Shown here in pieces: positions 36,094-44,390 of a stretch of DNA of 64,000 bases. Under the pieces are notes generated by a model. That model had not been told where the DNA came from, did no database searches, and worked only from the letters and a program-made list of their open reading frames with translations. Numbering within the stretch: the first letter of the stretch is position 1; the number at the start of each line of letters is the position of its first letter. Source of the DNA: Thalassobaculum litoreum DSM 18839 (GTDB lineage: Bacteria; Pseudomonadota; Alphaproteobacteria; Thalassobaculales; Thalassobaculaceae); the NCBI RefSeq assembly GCF_900102465.1, contig NZ_FNBW01000009.1, positions 124,001 through 188,000 of the forward strand. Direction: 5' to 3'. The position numbers were made by a program, and so were the translations under genes.

Positions 36094-36906
36094 TCAGCCG
36101 CCGCCCGCCTCGTAGCCCGGGATGTCGGTCACCAGCATGTGGCCCGGCGTATGGGTGATGACCAGCGGCAGCTTGGCCTCCAGCACGGTGCGCTGGGGAG
36201 TCACGCCGCAGGCCCAGAATACCGGCACCTCGCCGTCCTCGATCGGCGTCGGATCGCCGAAGTCCGGCTTAGCGATATCCGCGATACCGATCTGCGCCGG
36301 ATCGCCGATATGCACCGGCGCGCCGTGAGCGTGGGGAAAGCGGGCGGTGATCGCCGCCGCCTTGATCGCGTTGGCCATGGTCATCGGCCGCATGGAGACA
36401 ACCATCTCGCCGCGGAACGGGCCGGCCGGGGTGGTCTGGATGCTGGTGCGGTACATGGAGACGGTGGTGTCGTCGTCCCAGTGGCGCAGCCGGATGCCGT
36501 CGGTCACCAGCGCCTGCTCGAAGGTGAAGGAGCAGCCGATGACAAAGGCGACCGAGTCCTCGCCCCAGAGCGCCTTGATGTCCGGCACGGACTCGGTCAG
36601 CACGCCATCGCGGAAGATGTTGTAGGACGGCACGTCGGTGCGGATGTCGACATCTGTGCCGAGCGTGAACAGGTCCGGATTGCCGGTGTCGGACACGCCG
36701 ACCAGCGGGCAGGGCTTCGGGTTGCGCTGGCAGAACCGGAAGAAGTCGAGCGCATGTTCCGCCGGCAGGATCACCAGGTTGCCTTGCAGATAGCCCGGCG
36801 CCAGCCCCGCGGTATGGCCGGTATGCAGCCCCTCGCGGATCTGCCGGCGCGCCTCGCGCGGATCGGCGGCGCGGGCCGGGGATTGGAAGGGAGCTTGGAG
36901 GTTCAT
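36094..36906 (-). CDS. DUF1445 putative hydro-lyase
   Basis: A 270-residue protein of the DUF1445/YcsI family (D-glutamate cyclase-like fold). Typical segments are RREGLHTGHTAGLAPGYLQG-like QIREGLHTGHTAGLAPGYLQ, NLVILPAEHALDFFRFCQRN, LVGVSDTGNP and FVIGCSFTFEQAL with the conserved Cys. Members are annotated as hydro-lyases, with one relative acting on D-glutamate cyclisation; the substrate here is unknown. It follows a DMT permease by 37 bp, suggesting an SDR, permease and hydro-lyase group. Confidence 0.88.
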   Translation of the reverse strand: MNLQAPFQSPARAADPREARRQIREGLHTGHTAGLAPGYLQGNLVILPAEHALDFFRFCQRNPKPCPLVGVSDTGNPDLFTLGTDVDIRTDVPSYNIFRDGVLTESVPDIKALWGEDSVAFVIGCSFTFEQALVTDGIRLRHWDDDTTVSMYRTSIQTTPAGPFRGEMVVSMRPMTMANAIKAAAITARFPHAHGAPVHIGDPAQIGIADIAKPDFGDPTPIEDGEVPVFWACGVTPQRTVLEAKLPLVITHTPGHMLVTDIPGYEAGGG

Positions 36907-36943
36907 GGACGTCTCCTCGGGTTAGCGGCTTCGGGCATCTGCC

Positions 36944-37837
36944 TCACCGCCCGAGCGCGATGACGATGACGGAACCCACGACGATAAAGGTCGCGATCAC
37001 GACCTTGCCCGTCAACCTCTCGCGGCGGAACACCAGGGCCGAGAGCAACATGGTGAAGATCGGCGAGGTCGCGACGATCGGGGCGATCACCACCAGATCG
37101 CCGCGCAGCAGGCCGGTGTTCAGGCAGATGATCGCAGCCGAGGTGGTCGCCCCGCCCAGCGCGAACCACTTCACCCCCGGCGCCCGCCAGTTCACCACCA
37201 CCGGCTCGCGGCGCACCCCGCGCACCGACCAGGTCAGGATGGCCGAGACGGTGAAGCCGACGATGCTGGCGAAATAGGGGTCGGGGATGCCCGCCTCCAT
37301 GCCGATCTTCGACAGCACGTGGCCCAGCGCCCGCAGGAAGGCGGCGCCGATCGGCAGGAACAGCGCCCAGAACGGCCAGTCGACCTTGACCTTGCCGCGC
37401 TTGGACAGCAGCAGGACGGCCGCCATGATCCCGCCGGTGCCGATCGCCAGGGGCCAGGTGAACATCTCCCCCAGGATCAGCACGCCCATCACCGTGCCGA
37501 ACAGCGGCGAGGTGCAGGCGAGCGTACTGACCAGGGTGGGGCCCAGAAACTTCATCCCGGCCACCGCCAGATTGGCGGAGACGGCCGGTCGGAACAGGCC
37601 GATGGCGGCGAAGATCAGCATCGCCGGCTCGAGCCAGTAGTGCCAGTCCATGAAGAACGGCGCGAACAGCCACAGGGTCGCCGCAGCCGCGGTGATCGAG
37701 ACCATGGCCCCGGTCCGTCCGTCCACGGTTGCCAGGCCGATATTCTGCCATTGGGCGCCGATGGCGAACATCAGCGACGCTGTGGTCGCGAGGATGAGCG
37801 GCATGTAGTCGAACGGCACGCCCGCCACGTCCGTCAT
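36944..37837 (-). CDS. DMT superfamily (EamA) permease
   Basis: A 297-residue membrane protein with about ten helices in two EamA repeats (LILATTASLMFAIGAQ; GGATTSAAIICLNTGL). RRERLTGKVVIATFIVVGSV is the typical EamA C-terminus. Same direction as the DUF1445 gene downstream. The substrate is unknown. Confidence 0.88.
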   Translation of the reverse strand: MTDVAGVPFDYMPLILATTASLMFAIGAQWQNIGLATVDGRTGAMVSITAAAATLWLFAPFFMDWHYWLEPAMLIFAAIGLFRPAVSANLAVAGMKFLGPTLVSTLACTSPLFGTVMGVLILGEMFTWPLAIGTGGIMAAVLLLSKRGKVKVDWPFWALFLPIGAAFLRALGHVLSKIGMEAGIPDPYFASIVGFTVSAILTWSVRGVRREPVVVNWRAPGVKWFALGGATTSAAIICLNTGLLRGDLVVIAPIVATSPIFTMLLSALVFRRERLTGKVVIATFIVVGSVIVIALGR

Positions 37838-37924
37838 GACCGGCGCCTACGGCCGGCGATACCCATTGTCACGCACTATTCTCCAACCGATGCGATCGGC
37901 TCAGACGATCCGCCCCGGACCTTC

Positions 37925-37972
37925 GGCTCAAACCACCGCTGGTTCAAACCACCTCTGGTTCAAACCACCGGG
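37925..37972. repeat. 16-bp tandem repeat, three copies
   Basis: Units GGCTCAAACCACCGCT (37925-37940), GGTTCAAACCACCTCT (37941-37956) and GGTTCAAACCACCGGG (37957-37972). Each contains the small palindrome GGTTCAAACC or a variant. The third unit overlaps the last codons and stop of the SDR gene on the minus strand. Confidence 0.85.
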
Positions 37973-38742
37973 CACAGTCCGCCGTCGATGTTGATCGCGG
38001 TGCCGGTCACATAGCCGCCCTCCTTGGAGGCCAGCAGCGTGGCGACGGCAGCGAACTCTTCGGCGGTGCCGACGCGGCCCATGGGGATCGTCTCGCCCAT
38101 CTCGGCATAATAGTCCTCCAGAGAACGATTTCCATTCTCGGATGCATGCCGCTTCACCCACTGGTCGCTTTCGATCCGGCCGACCAGCAGGGCGTTCACC
38201 AGGACGTTGTACGGAGCGTACTCGGTGGCCATCGCCTTGGTCAGGGCCATGCCGGCAGCCCGGGTCACCGCGGTCGGCGCGCCCTCGGCCGGCGGCGCCT
38301 TGGCGCCGGTGTTCAGGATGTTGATCACCCTGCCCCAGCGCCGCTGCTGCATCTCCGGCATCAGCCGGCGGCACAGGCGGATCGCGGCGAACAGCTTCAG
38401 GTCCAGATCGGCCTGCCACACCGAATCGTCGTGGCTGGCGAAGGGTCCGCGCTTGGAGGAACCGGCATTGTTGACCAGGATGTCGACCGCACCGAGCTGG
38501 GCCTGGGCGATGTCGCAGGCGATCTCGCAACCCTGGGCGGTGGAGATGTCGGCGGCGATGGTCACCACATCCGCGCCGGTGGCCTCCTTGATCGCCGCCG
38601 CCGCCTCGTCCAGCGTCTCCTGGCGCCGGGCCACGATGGCCACCCGTCCGCCGCTTTCCGCATAGCGCAGGGCGATCGCCCGGCCGATGCCGAGACTGCC
38701 TCCGGTGATCAGCGCCGAGCGCCCGTCGAGCCGCACATCCAT
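37960..38742 (-). CDS. SDR family protein lacking catalytic Tyr and Lys
   Basis: A 260-residue SDR-fold protein with intact cofactor motif GGSLGIGRAIA, AADIS and NNAGSSKRG. At the YxxxK site the sequence is TAVTR, so neither Tyr nor Lys is present, and the catalytic Ser segment reads ILNTGAK. The C-terminus is the usual GTAINIDGG. The start at 38742 has GAGGTGAGG upstream; an extension to 38796 is unlikely. Related variants with this motif occur in proteobacteria, so it may form a real subfamily with a different role. It is divergent from the deacetylase-like gene at 38966. Confidence 0.85.
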   Translation of the reverse strand: MDVRLDGRSALITGGSLGIGRAIALRYAESGGRVAIVARRQETLDEAAAAIKEATGADVVTIAADISTAQGCEIACDIAQAQLGAVDILVNNAGSSKRGPFASHDDSVWQADLDLKLFAAIRLCRRLMPEMQQRRWGRVINILNTGAKAPPAEGAPTAVTRAAGMALTKAMATEYAPYNVLVNALLVGRIESDQWVKRHASENGNRSLEDYYAEMGETIPMGRVGTAEEFAAVATLLASKEGGYVTGTAINIDGGLCPVV

Positions 38743-38965
38743 ATCCTCACCTCGCGTGGTCTTGTTCTCGCCGCAGCATGGCATGCCCGCCGGCATTTTG
38801 GAGGGGCAAACCGAGACCGGCGGACGTTCTCCATCCGCAGCGCCACACGGGACCCCGGATCCCCACCTCCACAGCCGATTCCCAACAGTTCGAGAACCAC
38901 CGAAACGGCGGCATCCCGGCGTTTAAGGACTTGTCCGGCGCGGCCGCCGCCGACAGCATGCGCGC

Positions 38966-39865
38966 ATGCAGCTGACGACCCATAACCGCTACGGCTATTC
39001 GCCGCTCGATTCCCGCCCGGTCTATGACTGGCCCGGCGGCAAACGCCTCGCTGTCTGTTTCTGCAACAACATCGAGATCTTCTCGTTTCTCGACGGGCTC
39101 GGCTCCGACAGCGCCAGCCCGGGCGCACCGCAATCGACCCGGAACTTCGCCTGGCGCGACTACGGCAACCGGGTGGGTCAGTGGTACCTGTTCGATTTGT
39201 TCGACGAGATGAACGTTCCGGCGTCCCACAACCTCAACTCGATGCTGCTGGACGCCTGCCCGGAGATCGCCGTGCGGATCCGCGCCCGGGGCGACGAGGT
39301 GGTGGCCCACGGGCGCACCAACGCCGAGCGCCAGGACACGCTGGGCGAGGACGACGAGGCGAGGCTCATCCGCGAGACCACCGAGACCCTGACCACGTTC
39401 TTCGGCGACCGGCCCTCCGGCTGGCTCGGCCCGTATCTGGCGCAGACCCCGGTGACCCTCGATCTGCTGCAGGAGGCCGGGTACGGCTATGTGATGGACT
39501 GGCCGGCCGACGACCAGCCGTTCTGGATGCGCACCCGCAGGGGCCGGATCCTGTCGGTGCCCTATTCGATCGAAGTGAACGACTCGCCGGCGATGGTGTT
39601 CCGCCAGCATAGCGGGGAGGAGTTCGAGCGGATGATGATCGATCAGTTCGACGAGTTGCTGCACCAGTCGAAGAAGCGGCCGCTGGTCTACACCGCGGTC
39701 CTGCATCCGTTCATCGTGGGGCAGCCGTATCGGTTGAGGGCGCTGCGGCGGGCGATGAAACACATTCTGCGTCATCGCGACGAGATCTGGCTGACCACGC
39801 CGGGCGCCATCGCCAGCTTCTGTACACGTCTGCCGGCCGGAACAATTCCCGGCTCCGGGAGATGA
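38966..39865 (+). CDS. polysaccharide deacetylase-like protein, divergent metal motif
   Basis: A 299-residue protein with the NodB/PuuE fold: GYSPLDSRPVYDWPGGKRLA, GDEVVAHGRTNAE, RPSGWLGPYLAQTPVTLDLL and YGYVMDWPADDQPFW are recognisable. The usual first metal motif (FD-D) is CNNIEIF here, and the His motif is HGRTN rather than H-x3-H, so hydrolytic activity on the classic substrates is doubtful. It may be an allantoinase-like or other C-N hydrolase. The start lacks a clear RBS, so the first residues are uncertain. Confidence 0.8.
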   Translation: MQLTTHNRYGYSPLDSRPVYDWPGGKRLAVCFCNNIEIFSFLDGLGSDSASPGAPQSTRNFAWRDYGNRVGQWYLFDLFDEMNVPASHNLNSMLLDACPEIAVRIRARGDEVVAHGRTNAERQDTLGEDDEARLIRETTETLTTFFGDRPSGWLGPYLAQTPVTLDLLQEAGYGYVMDWPADDQPFWMRTRRGRILSVPYSIEVNDSPAMVFRQHSGEEFERMMIDQFDELLHQSKKRPLVYTAVLHPFIVGQPYRLRALRRAMKHILRHRDEIWLTTPGAIASFCTRLPAGTIPGSGR

Positions 39866-39876
39866 GGTGAGCCCGT

Positions 39877-39956
39877 CCGACGCTCAGGCGGTAGGTGCCA
39901 CGCCGACGCTCAGGCGGTAGGTGCCGCGCCGACGCTCAGGCGTCGTGGGTGCCGCG
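39877..39956. repeat. 26-bp tandem repeat, three copies
   Basis: Two nearly identical 26-bp units (39877-39902 and 39903-39928) share CCGACGCTCAGGCGGTAGGT and are followed by a related unit (39929-39956) of 28 bp. The third unit contains the end and stop codon of the small gene at 39936-40088 (minus strand), so its 3' tail appears to have been copied twice downstream. Confidence 0.85.
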
Positions 39957-40088
39957 CATGTAGCGCTTCTCGGGGTGATAGGCGCGCTTGCCCCACCAGG
40001 AGAAGAGATCGTGACGCAGGCGCGAGATCAGGGAGAGAACGGTCATCGGGAGCGTGCCGAGGGTTGGGGTTACGGGATCGGGAGACAT
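39936..40088 (-). CDS. small basic protein, 50 residues, unknown
   Basis: A short reading frame beginning MSPDPVTPTLGTLPMTVLSL and continuing ISRLRHDLFSWWGKRAYHPE, then KRYMRGTHDA. The last 28 residues are basic and aromatic (WW, Y, Y), atypical of random GC-rich sequence, and it occupies an otherwise gene-free gap of about 550 bp. A Met at residue 15 is an alternative start. No family is recognised. There is no strong RBS, which lowers confidence. Its 3' end is duplicated in tandem. Confidence 0.5.
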   Translation of the reverse strand: MSPDPVTPTLGTLPMTVLSLISRLRHDLFSWWGKRAYHPEKRYMRGTHDA

Positions 40089-40420
40089 TTTCTTTAGCCC
40101 TTGAAGGATACCTGATCCTTCTTAACAAGCAATAAACGGGCCAGGGTCATTTCGCATCGCACCATTTCCAATGTGGAACCGATGCATCTGCGGCAATATT
40201 CCTTCAAATTCAATGAGTCACCTCCCCGGACACCTCTGATATCGCAGGACGGCATCGGATCCGACCCGCCCGGATGCGTTTCCCCTCTTGAGAAGCGGGT
40301 CCAGACTCGGCCAGACTTTTGTGCACCGCACCAAACGCGTACGGCAGACCCGGGCAGCGTTCCTGACGCCCGGCGGTTCCCCGGCACTGTTGCCCGCCAA
40401 ATGCCCGATGGAGGCCCGAG
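40089..40420. other. 332-bp intergenic region without a convincing gene
   Basis: Reading frames here are antisense or out-of-frame shadows. I see a small hairpin (AAGGAT 40104-40109 with ATCCTT 40115-40120) upstream of the 50-residue gene, and a TTTTGTGCACCGCAC element (40317-40331) 90 bp before the amidase. The region presumably holds the divergent promoters of both genes. Confidence 0.6.
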
Positions 40421-41653
40421 ATGCTCGAAATCAATGCCGACCGCCTGCTTGCGGACTTCTACGACCTGCGCAAGATCGGCACCTTCAAGACCGGGGTGCA
40501 CCGCCCGACCCTGTCGGCGGACGACATCAGGTCCCGGCACTGGCTGGTCGACAAGCTGCGGGCCATCGGCCACGAGGCGGAGATCGACGGCATCGCCAAC
40601 GTCATCGGCCGCGCGCCCGGCAAGGGTCCGCATATCCTCGCCGGCTCCCATATCGAGACCCAGAACGAGGCCGGGTGGCTCGACGGGGCGCTGGGCGTGC
40701 TCTACGCGCTGGAGGCCGCCCGCGCCGTGGCCGAGAGCGGCGCCTACGGGGAAAGCGGCGTCGACGTGATCGCCTTCGCCGACGAGGAAGGCCATTTCAG
40801 CGACATGCCCGGCAGCAATTCCTGGGTCGGTCAGCTCACCGAGGAGACCATCGACCAGGCGGTCGACCGCACCCACGGCCTGCCCCTGCGCGAGGCTCTG
40901 GACAAGGCCGGCCTGACCGGCAAACCGCGCCGGCAGATGGAGCGCGAGCGCTATCTCTGTTTCCTGGAAGCCCATATCGAGCAGGGCGGTTGGCTGGAGG
41001 CCAACGACCTGACCATCGGGGTCGTCACCTCCATCGTCGGGTCCTGGCAGTACAGGATCGTCATCGAGGGCCAGCAGAACCATGCGGGCACGACCATGAT
41101 GAAGATGCGCCGCGACGCCGGCGTGGCGGCGACCCGCCTGCTGCAGGCGATCGAGACCGAGTTCCCCAAGATCGCCGCCGAGCTGAGCGTATGGACCACC
41201 GGTCGCATCACGCTGGATCCGGGCGCGCCGGCCATCGTGCCGGGCGGGGCGGAGATCCTGTTCCAGTTCCGCGACGCCGACCCTGCGGTGCTCGACCGGA
41301 TGCATGCCAAGCTCGAGGAGCTGATCAAGGCGGAAGACACCAACGGTCCCTGCGACGTCCGCCTGGAGATCGTCAGTATCACCAAGCCGGCGCTGATGGA
41401 CGAGACGCTGAAGGCCGCCTTCACCGCCTCGGCCGAGCGGGTCTGTCCGGGCAAGCACACCCTGATGCCGAGCGGTGCTGGCCACGACGCGCGCACGCTG
41501 GCCCCCTACATCCCCTGCGCCATGCTGTTCGTGCCCAGCATCAACGGCGTCTCCCACCACTGGAGCGAGAACACTTCCGACGCGGACATCATCGCCGGCG
41601 CCCGGGTTTTCGCCGGGGCGGTCGGCGACCTGCTGGCCGCGGCAAAGGGATAG
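40421..41653 (+). CDS. Zn-dependent hydantoinase/carbamoylase-family amidohydrolase (M20)
   Basis: A 410-residue enzyme of the N-carbamoyl-L-amino-acid hydrolase/beta-ureidopropionase/allantoate amidohydrolase group. Zn ligands are expected in GSHIETQNEAGWLDGALG, FADEEGHFSDM and the C-terminal SGAGHDARTLA, with His in EAHIEQGGWLE. The family HxD is HIE here, a mild deviation. ATG at 40421 has GGAGG upstream. It hydrolyses a C-N bond of an N-carbamoyl or ureido compound; the exact substrate is unknown. A lipoprotein esterase gene follows after 46 bp. Confidence 0.9.
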   Translation: MLEINADRLLADFYDLRKIGTFKTGVHRPTLSADDIRSRHWLVDKLRAIGHEAEIDGIANVIGRAPGKGPHILAGSHIETQNEAGWLDGALGVLYALEAARAVAESGAYGESGVDVIAFADEEGHFSDMPGSNSWVGQLTEETIDQAVDRTHGLPLREALDKAGLTGKPRRQMERERYLCFLEAHIEQGGWLEANDLTIGVVTSIVGSWQYRIVIEGQQNHAGTTMMKMRRDAGVAATRLLQAIETEFPKIAAELSVWTTGRITLDPGAPAIVPGGAEILFQFRDADPAVLDRMHAKLEELIKAEDTNGPCDVRLEIVSITKPALMDETLKAAFTASAERVCPGKHTLMPSGAGHDARTLAPYIPCAMLFVPSINGVSHHWSENTSDADIIAGARVFAGAVGDLLAAAKG

Positions 41654-41699
41654 AGCGCCGGTCATACGTCCAATCCGTCGCGCATCCCGTATAAACGGC

Positions 41700-42527
41700 A
41701 TGTGCCGATTGATTGGACTGTTCGTGCTCTCGTTCCTCGCCGCCTGCTCGCCGCTGCAGATCGTCGACCATCTCACGCCGAAGACCGGCTACGAGCGGGT
41801 GCAGGGCATTCCCTACGGCGAAGGACCGCGCCGGACCTACGACCTCTACGAGCCGACCGGGCCCCGGCGCGATGCGCCGGCAATCGTCTATTTCTATGGC
41901 GGCGGTTGGAAGACCGGCGACAAGAACAAGTACCGTTTCGTCGCTCAGACCCTGGCCAAGGCCGGCTACACGGTCGCCATCCCGGACTACCGGCTGTATC
42001 CGGACGTCACCTTCCCCGCCTTCGTCGAAGACGGGGCGAAGGCCGTGGCCGCCGTCTGGCGCAGGCTCGACCGGCCGGTGATTCTGATCGGCCACTCCGC
42101 CGGCGCCCATATCGCGATGATGCTGACCCTCGACAGCACATGGCTGGCGGCTGAGGGGATCGACGTGGACGCGACGGTGAAGGCCACGGTCGGGCTGGCC
42201 GGGCCGTATGATTTCCTGCCGCTGTCCGACAATCTCCGCCCGATCCTGGCCCCCGGCGGCGATCCGGACGCCAGCCAGCCGATCGCCTATGCCCGCGGCG
42301 ACGCGCCGCCCCTGCTGCTGGTGCATGGCGAGGCGGACAGGACGGTGCTGCCGAAGAACACCGCCAACCTCGCCGCCGCAATCGAGCGTCTGGGTGGCGA
42401 CGTGACGGTGATCACCTATCCCAAGGTCGCCCATGCCGGGGTGATCGGCGCCTTCTCAAAGCGGCTCGCCTTCCTGGCCCCGACCCGCGCGGACGTACTG
42501 CGCTGGCTCGACGGCCGCGGCCTCTGA
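41700..42527 (+). CDS. lipoprotein alpha/beta hydrolase (esterase-like)
   Basis: A 275-residue protein with a lipoprotein signal (MCRLIGLFVLSFLAAC, lipid-bearing Cys16) and an alpha/beta hydrolase domain. The oxyanion loop is FYGGGWKTGDK, the nucleophile elbow is IGHSAGAH, the Asp is in LVHGEADRTVLP and His in KVAHAG. It resembles carboxylesterases of the BD-FAE/HSL group. It probably faces the periplasm. It is 46 bp after the amidohydrolase gene and may be cotranscribed. Confidence 0.88.
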   Translation: MCRLIGLFVLSFLAACSPLQIVDHLTPKTGYERVQGIPYGEGPRRTYDLYEPTGPRRDAPAIVYFYGGGWKTGDKNKYRFVAQTLAKAGYTVAIPDYRLYPDVTFPAFVEDGAKAVAAVWRRLDRPVILIGHSAGAHIAMMLTLDSTWLAAEGIDVDATVKATVGLAGPYDFLPLSDNLRPILAPGGDPDASQPIAYARGDAPPLLLVHGEADRTVLPKNTANLAAAIERLGGDVTVITYPKVAHAGVIGAFSKRLAFLAPTRADVLRWLDGRGL

Positions 42528-42624
42528 GGTATCCCGACGGTTGTAGGCCGGGGGTTGCCATCGCCGGCCGGAGGGGTCAAATCTCCCCCACCAATCAACA
42601 GCCCCGCACCAACGGAGAGCGCCG

Positions 42625-43071
42625 ATGCAATACCTCCACACCATGGTCCGCATCAAAGACGTGGACGAGAGCCTGAACTTCTACTGCGGTCTGCTCGGGC
42701 TGGAGGAGATCCGCCGCTACGACAGCGAGAAGGGCCGGTTCACCAACATCTTCCTGGCCGCTCCCGAGGACAAGGAAAGCGCCGCCTCCGACAAGAAGGC
42801 GCCGATGCTGGAGCTGACCCACAATTGGGATCCGGAAGACTACAAGGTCGAGGGCCGCGCCTGGGGCCACCTCGCCTTCCGCGTCGACGACGTCTACGCC
42901 ACCTGTCAGAAGCTGATGGACAACGGCGTGACCATCAACCGCCCGCCGCGCGACGGCTACATGGCCTTCGTGAAGTCGCCGGACGGCATCTCCATCGAGC
43001 TGCTGAATGCCGACGGTCCCAAGGACCCGGCAGAGCCCTGGGCCTCCATGGAGAACACCGGCAGCTGGTAA
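42625..43071 (+). CDS. gloA: VOC-family protein, lactoylglutathione lyase (glyoxalase I)-like
   Basis: A 148-residue protein with two beta-alpha-beta-beta-beta modules. The four metal ligands of glyoxalase I are in place: His5, Glu63 (MLELTHNWD), His82 (WGHLAF) and Glu125 (SIELLN). NWDPEDY and the GRAWGHLAFRVDDVY segment match GloA, which isomerises the methylglyoxal-glutathione hemithioacetal. RBS GGAGAG precedes the ATG. It converges with the CoA-transferase gene 15 bp away. Confidence 0.92.
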   Translation: MQYLHTMVRIKDVDESLNFYCGLLGLEEIRRYDSEKGRFTNIFLAAPEDKESAASDKKAPMLELTHNWDPEDYKVEGRAWGHLAFRVDDVYATCQKLMDNGVTINRPPRDGYMAFVKSPDGISIELLNADGPKDPAEPWASMENTGSW

Positions 43072-43086
43072 GCCCGGCCCGCGAGC

Positions 43087-44265
43087 CTAGCCGGGGGTGA
43101 TGCCGAGTTCGGCAAGAATCTCCTCGGTATGCTCCCCCAATCCAGGCGGCGGACGGTCGAAACGCGGCCCGTCCGCCGCGCTTCTGTACGGCGCCATCGC
43201 CAGGCGCACCGGATGGTCGAACCCCTTGGGTGCCGGCACCTCCGCCAGCGTGCCCCGGTGCGCGAGCTGCGGCTCCTCCACGGCTTCCGGAATGGAATTC
43301 ACCCGACTGATCGGCACACCCCGCGCCCCCAGACGCCTTGCCCAGTTGGCGGCCGTATCCGCCAGGAACGCCTGCCGCAGCGTGCTGTCCACCAGCTCCC
43401 GGTTGGCGATCCGGGCCTTGCTGTCGGCGAAACGCGTGTCCGTCAGCAGATCGGCGATGCCCAGCTCCTCGAACACCGCCTGCACATGGGTCTGCATGGT
43501 CGCCGACATCAACACCGTGCCGTCGGCGCAGTCGAAGCTGTTCGCGGTCGGCAGGTGGGTGGCCGAACTGTTGCCGATCAACCCGCCCGGATTGCCGTCG
43601 ATACTCCACTGGGCGATGGACGGCGCCTGGATGTTCAGGGCGGCATCCAGCATGGAGATGTCGAGATACTGCCCCTCCCCGGTCCGCTCGCGGCGGAACA
43701 GGGCGGCGGCGACCGCAAAGGCGGCCGAGGCGCCGGTAAACAGGTCGACCGGGAAGTAACCGGTGCGCATCGGCCCGGTCTCGGGCGAGCCGTTGGTCGA
43801 CATCATCCCCGAAGCGGCCTGAATCGCGCCGTCATAGGCCCCTTCCTTGGAGCGCGGGCCGGTGGCCCCGTAGCCGGTGATCTGGCAGTAGACCACGTCC
43901 GGCTTGATCGCCTTCACGTCCTCCCAGCCAAGTCCGAGCCGTTCGGCCACCCCGCCGCGGAAGTTCTGGGCGACCACGTCCGCCGTCTCGATCAACCGGT
44001 GGGCAATGCCCCGCCCCTCCTCCGATTTCAGGTCCAGCGCGACGCTGCGCTTGCCCGGATTCAGCGCCAGAAAGGCGGAGCCCATGTCGATATCGGTGTA
44101 TTTGCTGGGGATCATCCGGTTGCGCATCTGATCGCCACCGCCGGGCCCGGGCGCCTCGATCTTGATGACGTCCGCCCCCTCCTGGGCCAGCAGGGACGTC
44201 ATGTACGGCCCCGACAGCACCTGGGTGAAGTCGACGACGCGGATTCCCTCGAACGCTCTCGCCAC
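43087..44265 (-). CDS. CaiB/BaiF-type (family III) CoA transferase
   Basis: A 392-residue enzyme transferring CoA between carboxylates. The N-terminus FEGIRVVDFTQVLSGPYMTS and VIKIEAPGPGGGDQMRN contain the family fold start; the catalytic Asp is expected in GAYDGAIQAASGMMS (residues about 155-170), and FTGASAAFAVAAALFRRERT follows. The start is GTG at 44265 with GGGAGG 6 bp upstream. It is divergent from the DUF169 gene. The acyl substrate is unknown. Confidence 0.9.
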   Translation of the reverse strand: MARAFEGIRVVDFTQVLSGPYMTSLLAQEGADVIKIEAPGPGGGDQMRNRMIPSKYTDIDMGSAFLALNPGKRSVALDLKSEEGRGIAHRLIETADVVAQNFRGGVAERLGLGWEDVKAIKPDVVYCQITGYGATGPRSKEGAYDGAIQAASGMMSTNGSPETGPMRTGYFPVDLFTGASAAFAVAAALFRRERTGEGQYLDISMLDAALNIQAPSIAQWSIDGNPGGLIGNSSATHLPTANSFDCADGTVLMSATMQTHVQAVFEELGIADLLTDTRFADSKARIANRELVDSTLRQAFLADTAANWARRLGARGVPISRVNSIPEAVEEPQLAHRGTLAEVPAPKGFDHPVRLAMAPYRSAADGPRFDRPPPGLGEHTEEILAELGITPG

Positions 44266-44390
44266 GCAATCCTCCCTGATTCGCCGGGTCTTGCCGCCCG
44301 GTCCCGCAACCAGCACGCTAGCGCGGAAACGCCGCCGCGTGCAGCACCTGGGCGCAGCAGGCGAGAAAAAGACCGCAACGGGAGACCGCC

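Noticed and set aside
37925-37972. possible CRISPR array
   Set aside because: Three contiguous 16-bp units without spacers are a simple tandem repeat.
39877-39956. possible CRISPR array
   Set aside because: The units are contiguous direct repeats with no unique spacers.
40094-41776. 560-residue minus-strand open frame
   Set aside because: Antisense to the M20 amidohydrolase; the plus-strand protein has clear metal motifs.
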